From positions 1-64,000 of the forward strand of contig JAJDCO010000133.1 of NCBI GenBank assembly GCA_029260795.1: a DNA stretch of 64,000 nucleotides, written 5' to 3'. This DNA is from Planctomycetota bacterium (GTDB lineage: Bacteria; Planctomycetota; OFTM77). The position numbers were made by a program, and so were the translations under genes. The notes under the pieces were generated by a model. It ran no database searches, was not told the origin of the DNA, and saw only the letters and a program-made list of their open reading frames with translations. Of this stretch, positions 15,545 through 24,140 are shown piece by piece (the first letter of the stretch is position 1; each line of letters opens with the position of its first letter).

Positions 15545-17592
15545 CACTTCTCGAGCGAGCGCTGGGCTCCCTCGAGAGAGTCCATCCGCTGCCTGGAGAG
15601 GGCCGCTACAGCGCTTGTTGCCCGGTACCCGAGCACGGGGACCAAAACCCCTCGCTCTCCCTCTGGGAGAATCCGGGCGGAACGATCGGCGTGCAATGCC
15701 ATGCCGGTTGCTCGACAAGGCGAGTGTTGGAGTGCCTCGACATGACCCGCGAACCGTCGCGATCGAAGCGGAAGCCCGTGGCTCGCGCTCCCCGAAAGAG
15801 GAGAGCGTCGAAACCGAAGCCTGAGCGAGAGCCGGATCAGGTCTACCGATACGAAGACCCCGAGACCGGCGAGCTCCATTTTGAGGTCTGTCGCTGGGAC
15901 GAGGAGGGAGACAAGGTCATCCGGCAGCGAACCCGCGGCGCCGACGGAGAGCTCGTGTGGAGCCTCGAGGGCGTCGACCGCGTGCCCTTGTACCGAGAAG
16001 GAGAGTTTCTGAAGAACGGCGACCTGCCACTCCTCATCGTCGAGGGGGAGAAGTGCGTCGAAGCCGTGCGGGCACTCGGGCTCGCGGTCGCCGTGACGAC
16101 CAACCCGATGGGCGCGGGCAAATGGAGATCCGAGCATACGCGCTCCCTCGAGCATCGGGCGAGTGGCGTGCTGGTCGTACCCGATTGCGACTCGCCCGGA
16201 CGAAATCATGCGCGGAAGGTCACGGAGGAGCTCGGGAACGCGGGGATCAAGGCCAGGCTTCTCGACCTCTGGCCCGATCGCTCGGACGAATTCGACCTCG
16301 CCGAGTTCATCGAGCAGAATCCCGGCACCGCCGGCGAGTGGTTGCAGTCGTGGATCAATCCCGAGCTCGAGGTTCTCGAGTACTCGGTGGATGGCACTTT
16401 CTGTCGGACACGCCGCTTCTCGAGCATGAAACCAGAGGAGCCGCGCCCGTTGATCGAGGACTTGATCTTCAGGGGATGTATCAACCTCTTCACCGGGAAG
16501 CCCGGGTGTGGAAAGACGAACGTCGCGGCTGACCTTGCTGCAAAGGTCACTCTCGGGAGGCCCGCGCGCTTTGCCGTCGGCCAAGGACATCCCGGATTCG
16601 AGGTCGTTCTCGACCGCCCGGGAAACGTGCTCTTCATGTCGGCTGACGAGTCCGTCGAGTCTTCTTTCCAGCCTCGGTTCCTCGCCAACGGTGGCGATCC
16701 CGAACGGGCCTTCAGCATCGACGAAGCGATCGGCATCGACGGAAAGGGAAGGCAGCTCACCCTCACCAACCTCGCCGCGCTCGAGTCAGCGCTCCGCCGT
16801 CACGAGCCGGTTCTCGTTGTCATCGACGGCATGGTCGCCTTCACCGGCCGCACGAAGATCTTCCAACCGGACGAGGTGTATCAACTGCTCTCACCGCTTC
16901 GCGCCCTCGCCGAGAAGTACGACACCGCGATCCTGCTGATCCGGCATCAGAACAAGGGGCAGCCGGACGTGATCGAAGACTCCGGTCAAGGAAGTGTCTC
17001 CTTTCAGGGCATCGCTCGCTCCGAGATCTTGATCGGGAGATCGCCGATCACGGGGCGTCGAGCCCTGTTCCCGATCAAGCAGAACTACGCCAGACGCGAC
17101 CTCGAGCCCCTTGCCTTCCGCCTCGAGGACGCCGTGGTCGTCAGCGACGAGGGGAAGGAGGTCAGGACTTGTCAGGTGACCTGGGAGGGTGCCAGCCCCC
17201 TCGAGCTCGAAGACCTCTTCCGCAAGACTTCGAAGAATGGAAAGCGAGACAAGGCGGCAGACTTCCTCCGCGAGCGGCTCGAGAGTGGGGAGAGGGTCTC
17301 AGTCGAGAGTCTGAAGAAGGAGCCGCAGTTCGCATGGCGGACCGTCGAACGAGCGAAGAAGGAGCTGGAACTTCAGGGCTTCAAGATTCGATCGAGCCCC
17401 GCTGGCTTTCGAGGCTCTCGGCTGTGGTGGCACGAGCCGGAATCCGAGTCCGATCTTGTGGTCGAGGCGCCCACCGAAGCTGCGTCGCCGAGCGCCGAGC
17501 TCTTGGCGGAGTCTGGCGACCCTCCGCCTTCCCTGCCTCTTTTCCCGGAGATGGCGGACACTGATCCGAACGGTAGCGAAGATGCCGCGTAA
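15541..17592 (+). CDS. Primase-helicase (zinc ribbon, TOPRIM, RepA/AAA ATPase)
   Basis: This 683-residue replication protein has three parts. Residues about 26-60 are a CHC2-like zinc region (CCPVPEHGDQNPS...QCHAGC). A TOPRIM domain contains LLIVEGEKC near 165 and VVPDCDSPGRNHA near 220. From about 315, a RecA/RepA-type ATPase (AAA_25) has Walker A GKPGCGKT and Walker B-like VLVVIDGMVAF, then ILLIRHQNKG. Satellites and plasmids use such fusions to prime and unwind their own DNA. The start is taken as the GTG at 15541 that overlaps the upstream stop; a GTG at 15535 is also possible. Iteron-like repeats lie at and after its 3' end. Confidence 0.85.
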   Translation: MTLLERALGSLERVHPLPGEGRYSACCPVPEHGDQNPSLSLWENPGGTIGVQCHAGCSTRRVLECLDMTREPSRSKRKPVARAPRKRRASKPKPEREPDQVYRYEDPETGELHFEVCRWDEEGDKVIRQRTRGADGELVWSLEGVDRVPLYREGEFLKNGDLPLLIVEGEKCVEAVRALGLAVAVTTNPMGAGKWRSEHTRSLEHRASGVLVVPDCDSPGRNHARKVTEELGNAGIKARLLDLWPDRSDEFDLAEFIEQNPGTAGEWLQSWINPELEVLEYSVDGTFCRTRRFSSMKPEEPRPLIEDLIFRGCINLFTGKPGCGKTNVAADLAAKVTLGRPARFAVGQGHPGFEVVLDRPGNVLFMSADESVESSFQPRFLANGGDPERAFSIDEAIGIDGKGRQLTLTNLAALESALRRHEPVLVVIDGMVAFTGRTKIFQPDEVYQLLSPLRALAEKYDTAILLIRHQNKGQPDVIEDSGQGSVSFQGIARSEILIGRSPITGRRALFPIKQNYARRDLEPLAFRLEDAVVVSDEGKEVRTCQVTWEGASPLELEDLFRKTSKNGKRDKAADFLRERLESGERVSVESLKKEPQFAWRTVERAKKELELQGFKIRSSPAGFRGSRLWWHEPESESDLVVEAPTEAASPSAELLAESGDPPPSLPLFPEMADTDPNGSEDAA

Positions 17593-17746
17593 GTTCTTGT
17601 GCGACAAGCTCCCGCTCAGTGTCCGCCAAAGTCCATCCGGTCACCGCCAATTTCGACTTTCGACCCAACCCCGAGTGCCGATGGCGGAGACTGCGAGGAG
17701 CCTCGTTCTGCAAGGACTTCGAGAGCGGCGCCCCCAGTGTCCGCCA
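17552..17746. repeat. Iteron-like 12-bp repeats in alternating orientation
   Basis: TGGCGGACACTG occurs at 17552-17563. Its reverse complement CAGTGTCCGCCA is at 17617-17628 and 17735-17746. A one-mismatch copy TGGCGGAGACTG is at 17682-17693. Spacings are 65, 65 and 53 bases. The position at the end of the primase gene and in the following gap fits a replication origin or a multi-site operator. Confidence 0.55.
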
Positions 17747-17810
17747 ACACGAGGGCGAATGGGGAGTCGGTGTGCGATGCGATACAATTCCGGGGAAGGA
17801 GAATCGGCCC

Positions 17811-18077
17811 ATGACCCGAAGAAGACGCCGCGGTGTTCACACCCTCACGTTCCGTGATGGGACGACCGTCGAGTTCGACGGCCAAGAGTGGCGGGGCGAT
17901 CGGTTCAGAGTGACGGTCGCCAAGGCTCTCACGATCGCCTTCAATAGGAAGCTCAGAGGCGACTACTACCCGGACCTCGGTCGAGCTCTTGCGGAATACG
18001 TCGCCGAGGAGCTCGGCGCGACGATCTCTCCTTACGAACCGGAGCCTACCGACGATCCACCGGACACGATCTACTGA
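17811..18077 (+). CDS. Hypothetical small protein (88 residues)
   Basis: This is a basic N-terminus (MTRRRRRGVHTLTF) followed by a strand-rich segment RDGTTVEFDGQEW and an alpha-helical part ending in an acidic tail EPEPTDDPPDTIY. I recognise no family. The ATG at 17811 has GGAAGGAG nine bases upstream. It lies between the iteron-like repeats and the terminase-like gene and probably belongs to the early module of the element. Confidence 0.6.
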   Translation: MTRRRRRGVHTLTFRDGTTVEFDGQEWRGDRFRVTVAKALTIAFNRKLRGDYYPDLGRALAEYVAEELGATISPYEPEPTDDPPDTIY

Positions 18078-18143
18078 CGGTGATGGCAGCGCTCGCCGCG
18101 CCGTCAGCACTCCACGAGAACACCCCCAACGGACCACGAGGCG

Positions 18144-18671
18144 TTGGCAAAGACCCAAGAGAACAAGCGCGCCCGCCGGAAGATCGACTGGGGGAAGATC
18201 CGCCTCGACTTCGTCACCGATCCGACTGCCTCGCTCCGTTCGATGGCGCGCCGCTACGACGTCGAGCGCTGTGCCCTCTCGAAGCGCGCCAAGGTCGAAG
18301 GCTGGGCCGAGGAGCGCGAGGACTTCCAGAGTCGAGCCGCTGACGCCACAAAGCGCGCCGCCGTCGAGGTAATTCAGACCCGCGTCGTCGAACAGTGGCT
18401 ACGACTCCTCACCGACATCGAGTCCGCACGGCGCGCCGTGATCGAGGCGGTCCTCGAGGACGAGCTCCAGGAAGTCGAGGAGGTCACGACCACCCAGGAG
18501 GGCACGACGCGCCGCACCCGTAAGCGCCGCCGCGTCACTCTCGACCCCGCCCTCGCCAGCAACCTCCTTCGCGCCGAGGTCGCCGCTCTCAGCAAGCTCA
18601 CCGGGGCCTTCGAGTCTCGATCGTCAAGAGATCCGGACTTGATCTTCGATCCCGACGACCGGTTTCTGTAG
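18144..18671 (+). CDS. Phage terminase small-subunit-like HTH protein
   Basis: This 175-residue protein has an N-terminal helix-turn-helix of the kind found in phage small terminases: FVTDPTASLRSMARRYDVER, then LSKRAKVEGWAEER. A long helical part follows with an acidic stretch EDELQEVEEVTTTQEGTT next to a basic TRRTRKRRR. Small terminase subunits bind phage pac or cos DNA, and phage satellites carry their own to redirect packaging. The start is a TTG at 18144, directly before the basic MAKTQENKRARRK segment. No large subunit is present, which fits a satellite. A general HTH regulator is the alternative. Confidence 0.6.
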   Translation: MAKTQENKRARRKIDWGKIRLDFVTDPTASLRSMARRYDVERCALSKRAKVEGWAEEREDFQSRAADATKRAAVEVIQTRVVEQWLRLLTDIESARRAVIEAVLEDELQEVEEVTTTQEGTTRRTRKRRRVTLDPALASNLLRAEVAALSKLTGAFESRSSRDPDLIFDPDDRFL

Positions 18672-18717
18672 ATCCAACGACTGCCCGCTCTTCGAGCGGT
18701 ACCTACTAGAGTTAACC

Positions 18718-19221
18718 GTGTTGACACGCCGAAGAACTGACTGTACTAAGATAATGGAGCAGTCTTTGTGCCGAGAACAAAACTCTAACAAAACGACGAG
18801 GCAGGGATACAGCGCTCTGGATGACGTTGTTGACCCTCGGGACCCGGACAGCGGTCAGAAGATCGAAGTTTGGGTTGCACTGTCCGATCTGGAAGCTTCG
18901 TTTCGCTATAAACCGGATCGAGCTTGGCAACTCGTGACAGCCCATGATGTTCTGAAGAATCCGCTTAGGATTTATCATGGCCTGAAACGTGAGCAGGAGG
19001 AATCTCGGGGCGGTTGGTGTTTTGTAGGCCGGCCGAGACGGATTCGGCGAGGAGCGGATCAATGGAGTGAATTGCCGTCAGGGTTTGTTTACTTGGTCTG
19101 CGTCGACTCCCAGTTGATTGCTTACGAATGGCGACGTGAACCTGCGGATCTAGAGGACCCCGACGGCCCGGCTGGATGCGGTTCCTCTGATAGGTACGGA
19201 ACTCTGAAATGGGAAAAATGA
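18718..19221 (+). CDS. Hypothetical protein, A+T-richer than its neighbours
   Basis: This open frame of 167 codons has a start that is unclear: GTG at 18718 or ATG at 18754, neither with a good ribosome site. A perfect TTGACA lies at 18721-18726 and could belong to a promoter, in which case translation starts further in. The middle part (KIEVWVALSDLEASFRYKPDRAWQLVTAHD, given here only as landmarks) and the C-terminus GFVYLVCVDSQLIAYEWRRE look like a compact globular domain. I recognise no family. It overlaps the next gene by 13 bases, so the two form a pair. Its base composition departs from the flanking high-G+C genes, which suggests separate acquisition. Confidence 0.55.
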   Translation: MLTRRRTDCTKIMEQSLCREQNSNKTTRQGYSALDDVVDPRDPDSGQKIEVWVALSDLEASFRYKPDRAWQLVTAHDVLKNPLRIYHGLKREQEESRGGWCFVGRPRRIRRGADQWSELPSGFVYLVCVDSQLIAYEWRREPADLEDPDGPAGCGSSDRYGTLKWEK

Positions 19222-19649
19222 ATTCAGAGCTTGAACAACTCTTGTCCCGGATGGAGCAAGAGCAGAAGAAGGAGCCCAGTTCGGGTGGCTGGTACAGCAA
19301 GGTGGGAGACTGCGTCTTCTTCTTCAACGAGCCAGACACCGACTATTTCGCAGAACGGATCGATGGCCGCCTGACCATCTACCGAGCCCTCGAGGACAGG
19401 CACCGAATCATCGGAGTCCAGGTCAAGGGAATCAGGACGCTTCCAGGTCACGACATCATCCAAGTTCATGTCATGCAAACCGGAAGGCTCGAACTAGTGA
19501 CGCTGCTTCTGGGCAGCCTGATACAGTCGAGGTCCGAGTCCACCGGCGAATCTCCCGAGTTCACCTCGAAGCGTGAGAATAGCTACCTTGACCTAGCCAG
19601 AGAAATGGGTGGTTGCGCTATCGACGCGACGGAACTGCTCCAAGTTTAG
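19209..19649 (+). CDS. Hypothetical protein paired with the preceding gene
   Basis: This 146-residue protein starts at ATG 19209 inside the end of the previous gene. After a charged N-terminus (LEQLLSRMEQEQKKE) comes a strand-rich stretch, DYFAERIDGRLTIYRALED then RIIGVQVKGI. That pattern recalls DUF2283-type sheets, but I would not assign it. A helical C-terminus follows. It sits just ahead of hsdR and may be a small accessory or defence pair with its upstream neighbour. No function is assigned. Confidence 0.55.
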   Translation: MGKMNSELEQLLSRMEQEQKKEPSSGGWYSKVGDCVFFFNEPDTDYFAERIDGRLTIYRALEDRHRIIGVQVKGIRTLPGHDIIQVHVMQTGRLELVTLLLGSLIQSRSESTGESPEFTSKRENSYLDLAREMGGCAIDATELLQV

Positions 19650-19683
19650 GTCGTGTGAGCCAGGGGGCTCAAAGCGGGATGCC

Positions 19684-22551
19684 GTGAACCCGAGAGGACC
19701 TGAGGACAAGGCGCGCCGGGTGATCGACCGGCTCCTCGGCGAAGCCGGGTGGATCGTCCAGGAGCGGGACGAGATGAACGTCTCCGCCGGGCGCGGCGTC
19801 GCGGTCTGTGAGTTCGCGCTCGCGAGCGGGCACGGGTTCGCCGACTACCTGCTCTTCGTCGACGGGAAGGCCGTCGGTGTTCTCGAGGCGAAGCCCGCCG
19901 GGTTCCATCTCTCGGGCGTCGAGTTCCAGGTCGACAAGTACTCGGCCGGCCTCCCCGAAGATCTCGACCCGCCCCTCTCGCCGCTGCCCTTCCTTTACAT
20001 GAGCACGGGCGTCGAGACGCGCTTCATCAACCTCCTCGACCCGGCGCCGCGGACTCGACGGATCTCGGGCGTCCCACATATCCACCGGCCAGAGACGCTC
20101 GCCGAGTGGCTCGCCGCCGACACCCTCGATCAGTGGGTGAAGCGCCTTCACGCCGAGGGCGGGGGCTTCCACACCGCGGCCGAGGCAACCAAGCCCTCGA
20201 GCCTTCGGGGTCGAATCCAGACGCTTCCGCCCCTCGAGCGCGGATTCCTCTTCCCGAACCAGGTGGAGGCCGTCGTCAACCTCGAGCACTCCCTGAAGAA
20301 GGCCCGACCCCGCTCCCTCGTCCAGATGGCGACGGGCTCGGGGAAGACGATCTTCGCGATCACCTCGATGTACCGGCTGATCAAGTATGGCGGCGCGCGC
20401 CGGGTGCTCTTTCTCGTCGACCGAAGCAACCTCGCCGAGCAGGCCGAGAAGGAGTGCCAGGGATTCCGGACTCCCGACGACCAGAGGAAGCTCACCGAGC
20501 TCTACAACGTTCAGCGATTGACCTCGAACACGATCGGCTCCTCGAGCAAGGTCGTGATCACGACGATTCAGCGGCTGTACTCGATGCTCAAGGGCGAAGA
20601 GCTTGACCCTGAGGCCGAGGAGGGCTCGAAGTTCGAAGTGGCCCTCGGCGGACTCAAGGAGCCGCTTCCCGTCATTTATAGCTCCACCTATCCGCCCGAG
20701 TACTTCGACGTCATCTTCATCGACGAGTGCCATCGCTCGATCTACACGCTGTGGCGCCAGGTCCTCGAGTACTTCGACGGCTTCCTCGTCGGGCTCACCG
20801 CGACGCCCGCGAAGCAGACCTTCGGCTTCTTCGAGAAGAACCTCGTGATGGAGTACGACCACGAGCGCGCGGTCGCCGATGGCGTCAACGTGGACTTCGA
20901 GGTCTACAACATCCGCACCCGGATCTCCGAGGAGGGCTCGACGGTCAAGGCCGAGCCCGGCGTCATGCTCGAGTTCCGCGATCGCCGCACCCGCGCCAAG
21001 CGCTGGGAGACGCCCGACGACGACGTCTCGTACGAGGCGAGGGAGCTCGACCGGCGCGTCGTCTCGAAAGACCAGATCCGGACGATTATCCGCACCTTCC
21101 GCGAGAAGGTCCGCACCGAGATCTTTCCCGGCCGGAAGGAGGTCCCGAAGACCCTCATCTTCGCGAAGGACGACAGCCACGCCGAGGACATCGTCGAGAT
21201 CGTTCGGAAGGAGTTCGGCGAGGGCAACGACTTCTGCCAGAAGATCACGTACAAGGTCACCGGCGTCGACCCGCGTCAGCTCATCCAGGACTTCCGGAAC
21301 TCCTACTCCCCCCGCATCGCCGTGACCGTCGACATGATCGCCACCGGTACCGACATCAAGCCGATCGAGATCGTGATGTTCATGCGGGCGGTCAAGAGCC
21401 GCGTCCTCTTCGAGCAGATGAAGGGGCGAGGCGTCCGGATCATCGACGACAATGAGCTGAGGGCCGTCACGCCCGACGCTCGGGCGAAGACCCACTTCGT
21501 GATCGTCGATTGCGTCGGCATGACCGACACCGACCTCGCCGACACTCAGCCCCTCGACCGCCAGAAGTCGGTCGCCTTCGGCGCGCTCCTCGAGCACGTC
21601 GCGGCCGGCGGCACGAGCCCCGACCTCCTCTCCTCCCTCGCTAGCCGCCTCGCTCGCCTAGCGAAGCAATGCGGCGAGGCCGAGCTCGACCGAATCGAGA
21701 AGGAGTCCGGCGGCGCGACGCTCAAGAACCTAACGCGGGGCATCATCGACGCCCTCGACCCCGACCGGCAGATCGAGCACGCCCGCCATCGGTTCGAGGT
21801 GGCGCCAGATGAGGAGGTGACCGCCGATCAGATCACGAAGGCGCGCGAGGAGCTCTTGAAGAAGGCCGTCGAGCCGCTGGCGACGAAGCCGCGGCTCCGG
21901 AACCTCCTCCAGGACGTGAAGCGCGAGGTGGAGCAGATCATCGACGACGTGTCCGTCGACGAGGTGACCGAGGCCGGCGCAAGCGAAGCCGCCAAGGAGA
22001 AGGCGAAGGCCCTCGTCCAGGACTTCGCCACCTTCATCGAGGAGAACAAGGACGAGATCGAGGCGCTCCAGTTCTTCTTCGCCGAGCCCTACTCGAAGCG
22101 GCTCCGCTACCAGGACATCAAGGCCCTCGCCGAGGCGATCCAAGCCCCGCCGCGATCCTGGACGCCCGAGAAGCTCTGGCACGCCTACGAGCTCCTCGAG
22201 AAGGACAAGGTCCGCGGCGCCTCGAGCAAGCGGCTCCTCATCGACCTCGTCTCCCTCGTAAGGCATGCTCTGCGTCAGGAGGACGAGCTCGTCCCCTACG
22301 GCGAGAAGGTCCGCGAGCGGTTCGAGGCATGGCTCGCGAGCCAGCGCGCCGCCGGACGGACCTTCACCCCCGAGCAGGCCCGATGGTTGGAGATGATGAG
22401 AGACCACGTCGCGACGAGCGTCGAGATCCAGATCGATGACTTCGACTTCGCCCCCTTTTCCCAGGCCGGCGGACTCGGAAAGGCGTCCCAGGTCTTCGGG
22501 AGCGATCTCGGCGCGCTCCTGCGAGAGCTGAATGAGGCGTTGGCAGCATGA
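19684..22551 (+). CDS. hsdR: Type I restriction enzyme R subunit (EcoEI/EcoR124-like)
   Basis: This 955-residue subunit carries an N-terminal PD-(D/E)xK nuclease site, ADYLLFVDG followed by GVLEAK. SF2 translocase motifs follow: Walker A MATGSGKT near 215-222, DECHRS near 347, and GLTATP. A long C-terminal helical domain of the EcoEI_R_C kind contacts the methylase complex. It cleaves unmodified DNA after ATP-driven translocation. The GTG at 19684 is chosen because family similarity begins right after it; the frame is open to 19609. Its stop overlaps hsdS by four bases. In most type I loci hsdS is last or beside hsdM, so finding hsdR first with hsdS second is unusual. Confidence 0.93.
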   Translation: MNPRGPEDKARRVIDRLLGEAGWIVQERDEMNVSAGRGVAVCEFALASGHGFADYLLFVDGKAVGVLEAKPAGFHLSGVEFQVDKYSAGLPEDLDPPLSPLPFLYMSTGVETRFINLLDPAPRTRRISGVPHIHRPETLAEWLAADTLDQWVKRLHAEGGGFHTAAEATKPSSLRGRIQTLPPLERGFLFPNQVEAVVNLEHSLKKARPRSLVQMATGSGKTIFAITSMYRLIKYGGARRVLFLVDRSNLAEQAEKECQGFRTPDDQRKLTELYNVQRLTSNTIGSSSKVVITTIQRLYSMLKGEELDPEAEEGSKFEVALGGLKEPLPVIYSSTYPPEYFDVIFIDECHRSIYTLWRQVLEYFDGFLVGLTATPAKQTFGFFEKNLVMEYDHERAVADGVNVDFEVYNIRTRISEEGSTVKAEPGVMLEFRDRRTRAKRWETPDDDVSYEARELDRRVVSKDQIRTIIRTFREKVRTEIFPGRKEVPKTLIFAKDDSHAEDIVEIVRKEFGEGNDFCQKITYKVTGVDPRQLIQDFRNSYSPRIAVTVDMIATGTDIKPIEIVMFMRAVKSRVLFEQMKGRGVRIIDDNELRAVTPDARAKTHFVIVDCVGMTDTDLADTQPLDRQKSVAFGALLEHVAAGGTSPDLLSSLASRLARLAKQCGEAELDRIEKESGGATLKNLTRGIIDALDPDRQIEHARHRFEVAPDEEVTADQITKAREELLKKAVEPLATKPRLRNLLQDVKREVEQIIDDVSVDEVTEAGASEAAKEKAKALVQDFATFIEENKDEIEALQFFFAEPYSKRLRYQDIKALAEAIQAPPRSWTPEKLWHAYELLEKDKVRGASSKRLLIDLVSLVRHALRQEDELVPYGEKVRERFEAWLASQRAAGRTFTPEQARWLEMMRDHVATSVEIQIDDFDFAPFSQAGGLGKASQVFGSDLGALLRELNEALAA

Positions 22552-24140
22552 GCGAAGGAAGCCCGAAGTGTCTTCCAGCCGGGTGGTCGTGGACTACCAT
22601 CGGTGAGACTGCAACGGAAGTGCGATACGGCACGTCAGCGAGGGCGCAGGAGACTCTTGAAGACGGTGTCCCGGTCCTGAGGATGGGCAACATCGTCGGT
22701 GGTCGAATCGACTTCACCACACTCAAGTTCCTGCCGGCAGACCATGCCGAGTTTCCGACTCTCCTCCTCTCTCCCGGTGATCTACTCTTCAATCGCACCA
22801 ACAGTGCTGAGCTCGTTGGCAAATCCGCCGTCTACTCCGGAAGCCCGTCGCCGTGCTCATTCGCTTCGTACCTCATCCGTGTCCGCTTCGAAGATGGAGT
22901 ACAACCTACCCTCGTGGGATGGTACCTGAACTCGCTGTTCGGGCGCGCCTGGATCAAGTCCGTCGTCTCTCAACAGGTCGGTCAGGCCAACGTCAACGGC
23001 ACGAAGCTGCGAGCCTGCAACTTGCCGCTTCCCCCACGGGAAGAGCAACGCCGCATCGTCGAGGCGATCGAGTCATACTTCTCGCGTCTCGACGACGCCG
23101 TCGCGACGCTGGAGAGGGTCCAGCGCAACCTGAGGCGCTACCGCGCCTCGGTCCTCAAGGCAGCCGTCGAGGGCCGCCTCGTGCCCACCGAAGCCGAGGT
23201 CGCGCGCCAGGAAGGCCGCGACTACGAGCCGGCCTCGGCCCTCCTCGAGCGCATCCTCGCCGAGCGCCGCCGCCGCTGGGAGGAAGCCGAGCTCACGAAG
23301 CTCGAGGCGAAGGGCAAGAAGCCCAAGGACGACAAGTGGAAGGCGAAGTACAAAGAGCCCGTCGCCCCCGACACCGAAGGTCTCCCCGACCTCCCCGAGG
23401 GCTGGTGCTGGGCCACATGGTCGCAAGTCGCGCTGTCGCAGAACGGGCGGGCGTTCCCAAGCCGAGAGTATTCGGATGAAGGAGTGCGGCTACTTCGACC
23501 CGGAAACCTCTATGAAGACGGAACAGTCGGCTGGACGGACAAGAACACCCGCATGATGCCCGAAAGATGGGCAAGAGAGTTCCCTACCTACCTCGTCGGT
23601 GGGAATGAGATGGTGATGAACCTGACCGCTCAATCCTTGAAAGACGAGTTTCTCGGGCGAGTGTGTATGACAGCTCACGGAGAACGGTGCCTACTCAACC
23701 AGCGACTGGCGCGTTTGTCTCCTCTTCTCATGAGTCCGCGCTTCGTTCTCTGGGTCCTGAAGTCTCCATGGTTTCGGCGGTTCGTCGACGGCCTGAATAC
23801 CGGCAGTCTGATCCAGCACATGTTCACATCCCAACTCGATGTCTTCGCTTTCCCATTGCCACCCCTTGCGGAGCAGCAGCGGCTGGTCGCCGAGATTGAA
23901 CGCCGGGTGACTGTTGGGCAGAAGACCGCTGAGCAGGTCGCTACTCAAGCCGAGAGGGCGAGCATGGTTCGTCAGTCAATTCTTCGTTGGGCCTTCGAAG
24001 GTCGACTCGTCGATCAGGACCCGAGTGACGAGCCCGCCTCGGAGCTTTTCGAACGGATTCGAGCCGAGCGCGAGAAGGCGGCGGCGACGAAGAAGGGCGC
24101 GACGCGAGGACGACGGAAGGCGGCGGCGAAGAAGCCATGA
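22548..24140 (+). CDS. hsdS: Type I restriction-modification specificity subunit
   Basis: This 530-residue subunit has two target-recognition domains, each opening with the typical pattern (CLPAGWSWTTIGE at the N-terminus, GLPDLPEGWCWATWSQ near 285). Each closes with a LPLPPREEQRRIVEAIE or FPLPPLAEQQRLVAEIE helix, which forms the conserved spacers. It reads the bipartite DNA target for both methylation and cleavage. The recognition sequence cannot be deduced. It starts at ATG 22548 within the hsdR stop (ATGA) and ends with ATGA shared with hsdM. The C-terminus is Lys/Ala/Arg-rich (RGRRKAAAKKP), and an extra basic insert lies between the two halves. Confidence 0.93.
   Translation: MSEGSPKCLPAGWSWTTIGETATEVRYGTSARAQETLEDGVPVLRMGNIVGGRIDFTTLKFLPADHAEFPTLLLSPGDLLFNRTNSAELVGKSAVYSGSPSPCSFASYLIRVRFEDGVQPTLVGWYLNSLFGRAWIKSVVSQQVGQANVNGTKLRACNLPLPPREEQRRIVEAIESYFSRLDDAVATLERVQRNLRRYRASVLKAAVEGRLVPTEAEVARQEGRDYEPASALLERILAERRRRWEEAELTKLEAKGKKPKDDKWKAKYKEPVAPDTEGLPDLPEGWCWATWSQVALSQNGRAFPSREYSDEGVRLLRPGNLYEDGTVGWTDKNTRMMPERWAREFPTYLVGGNEMVMNLTAQSLKDEFLGRVCMTAHGERCLLNQRLARLSPLLMSPRFVLWVLKSPWFRRFVDGLNTGSLIQHMFTSQLDVFAFPLPPLAEQQRLVAEIERRVTVGQKTAEQVATQAERASMVRQSILRWAFEGRLVDQDPSDEPASELFERIRAEREKAAATKKGATRGRRKAAAKKP

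Noticed and set aside
17456-17857. Frame encoding MPRKFLCDKLPLSVRQ and beyond at the primase gene end
   Set aside because: It overlaps the iteron-like repeats, has no ribosome site at the candidate ATG (17582), and overlaps the better-supported 88-residue gene.
19669-21597. Long minus-strand frame of 642 codons opposite hsdR
   Set aside because: The composition is Asp/Val/Leu/Glu-rich, mirrored from hsdR codons. The hsdR motifs on the plus strand are intact.
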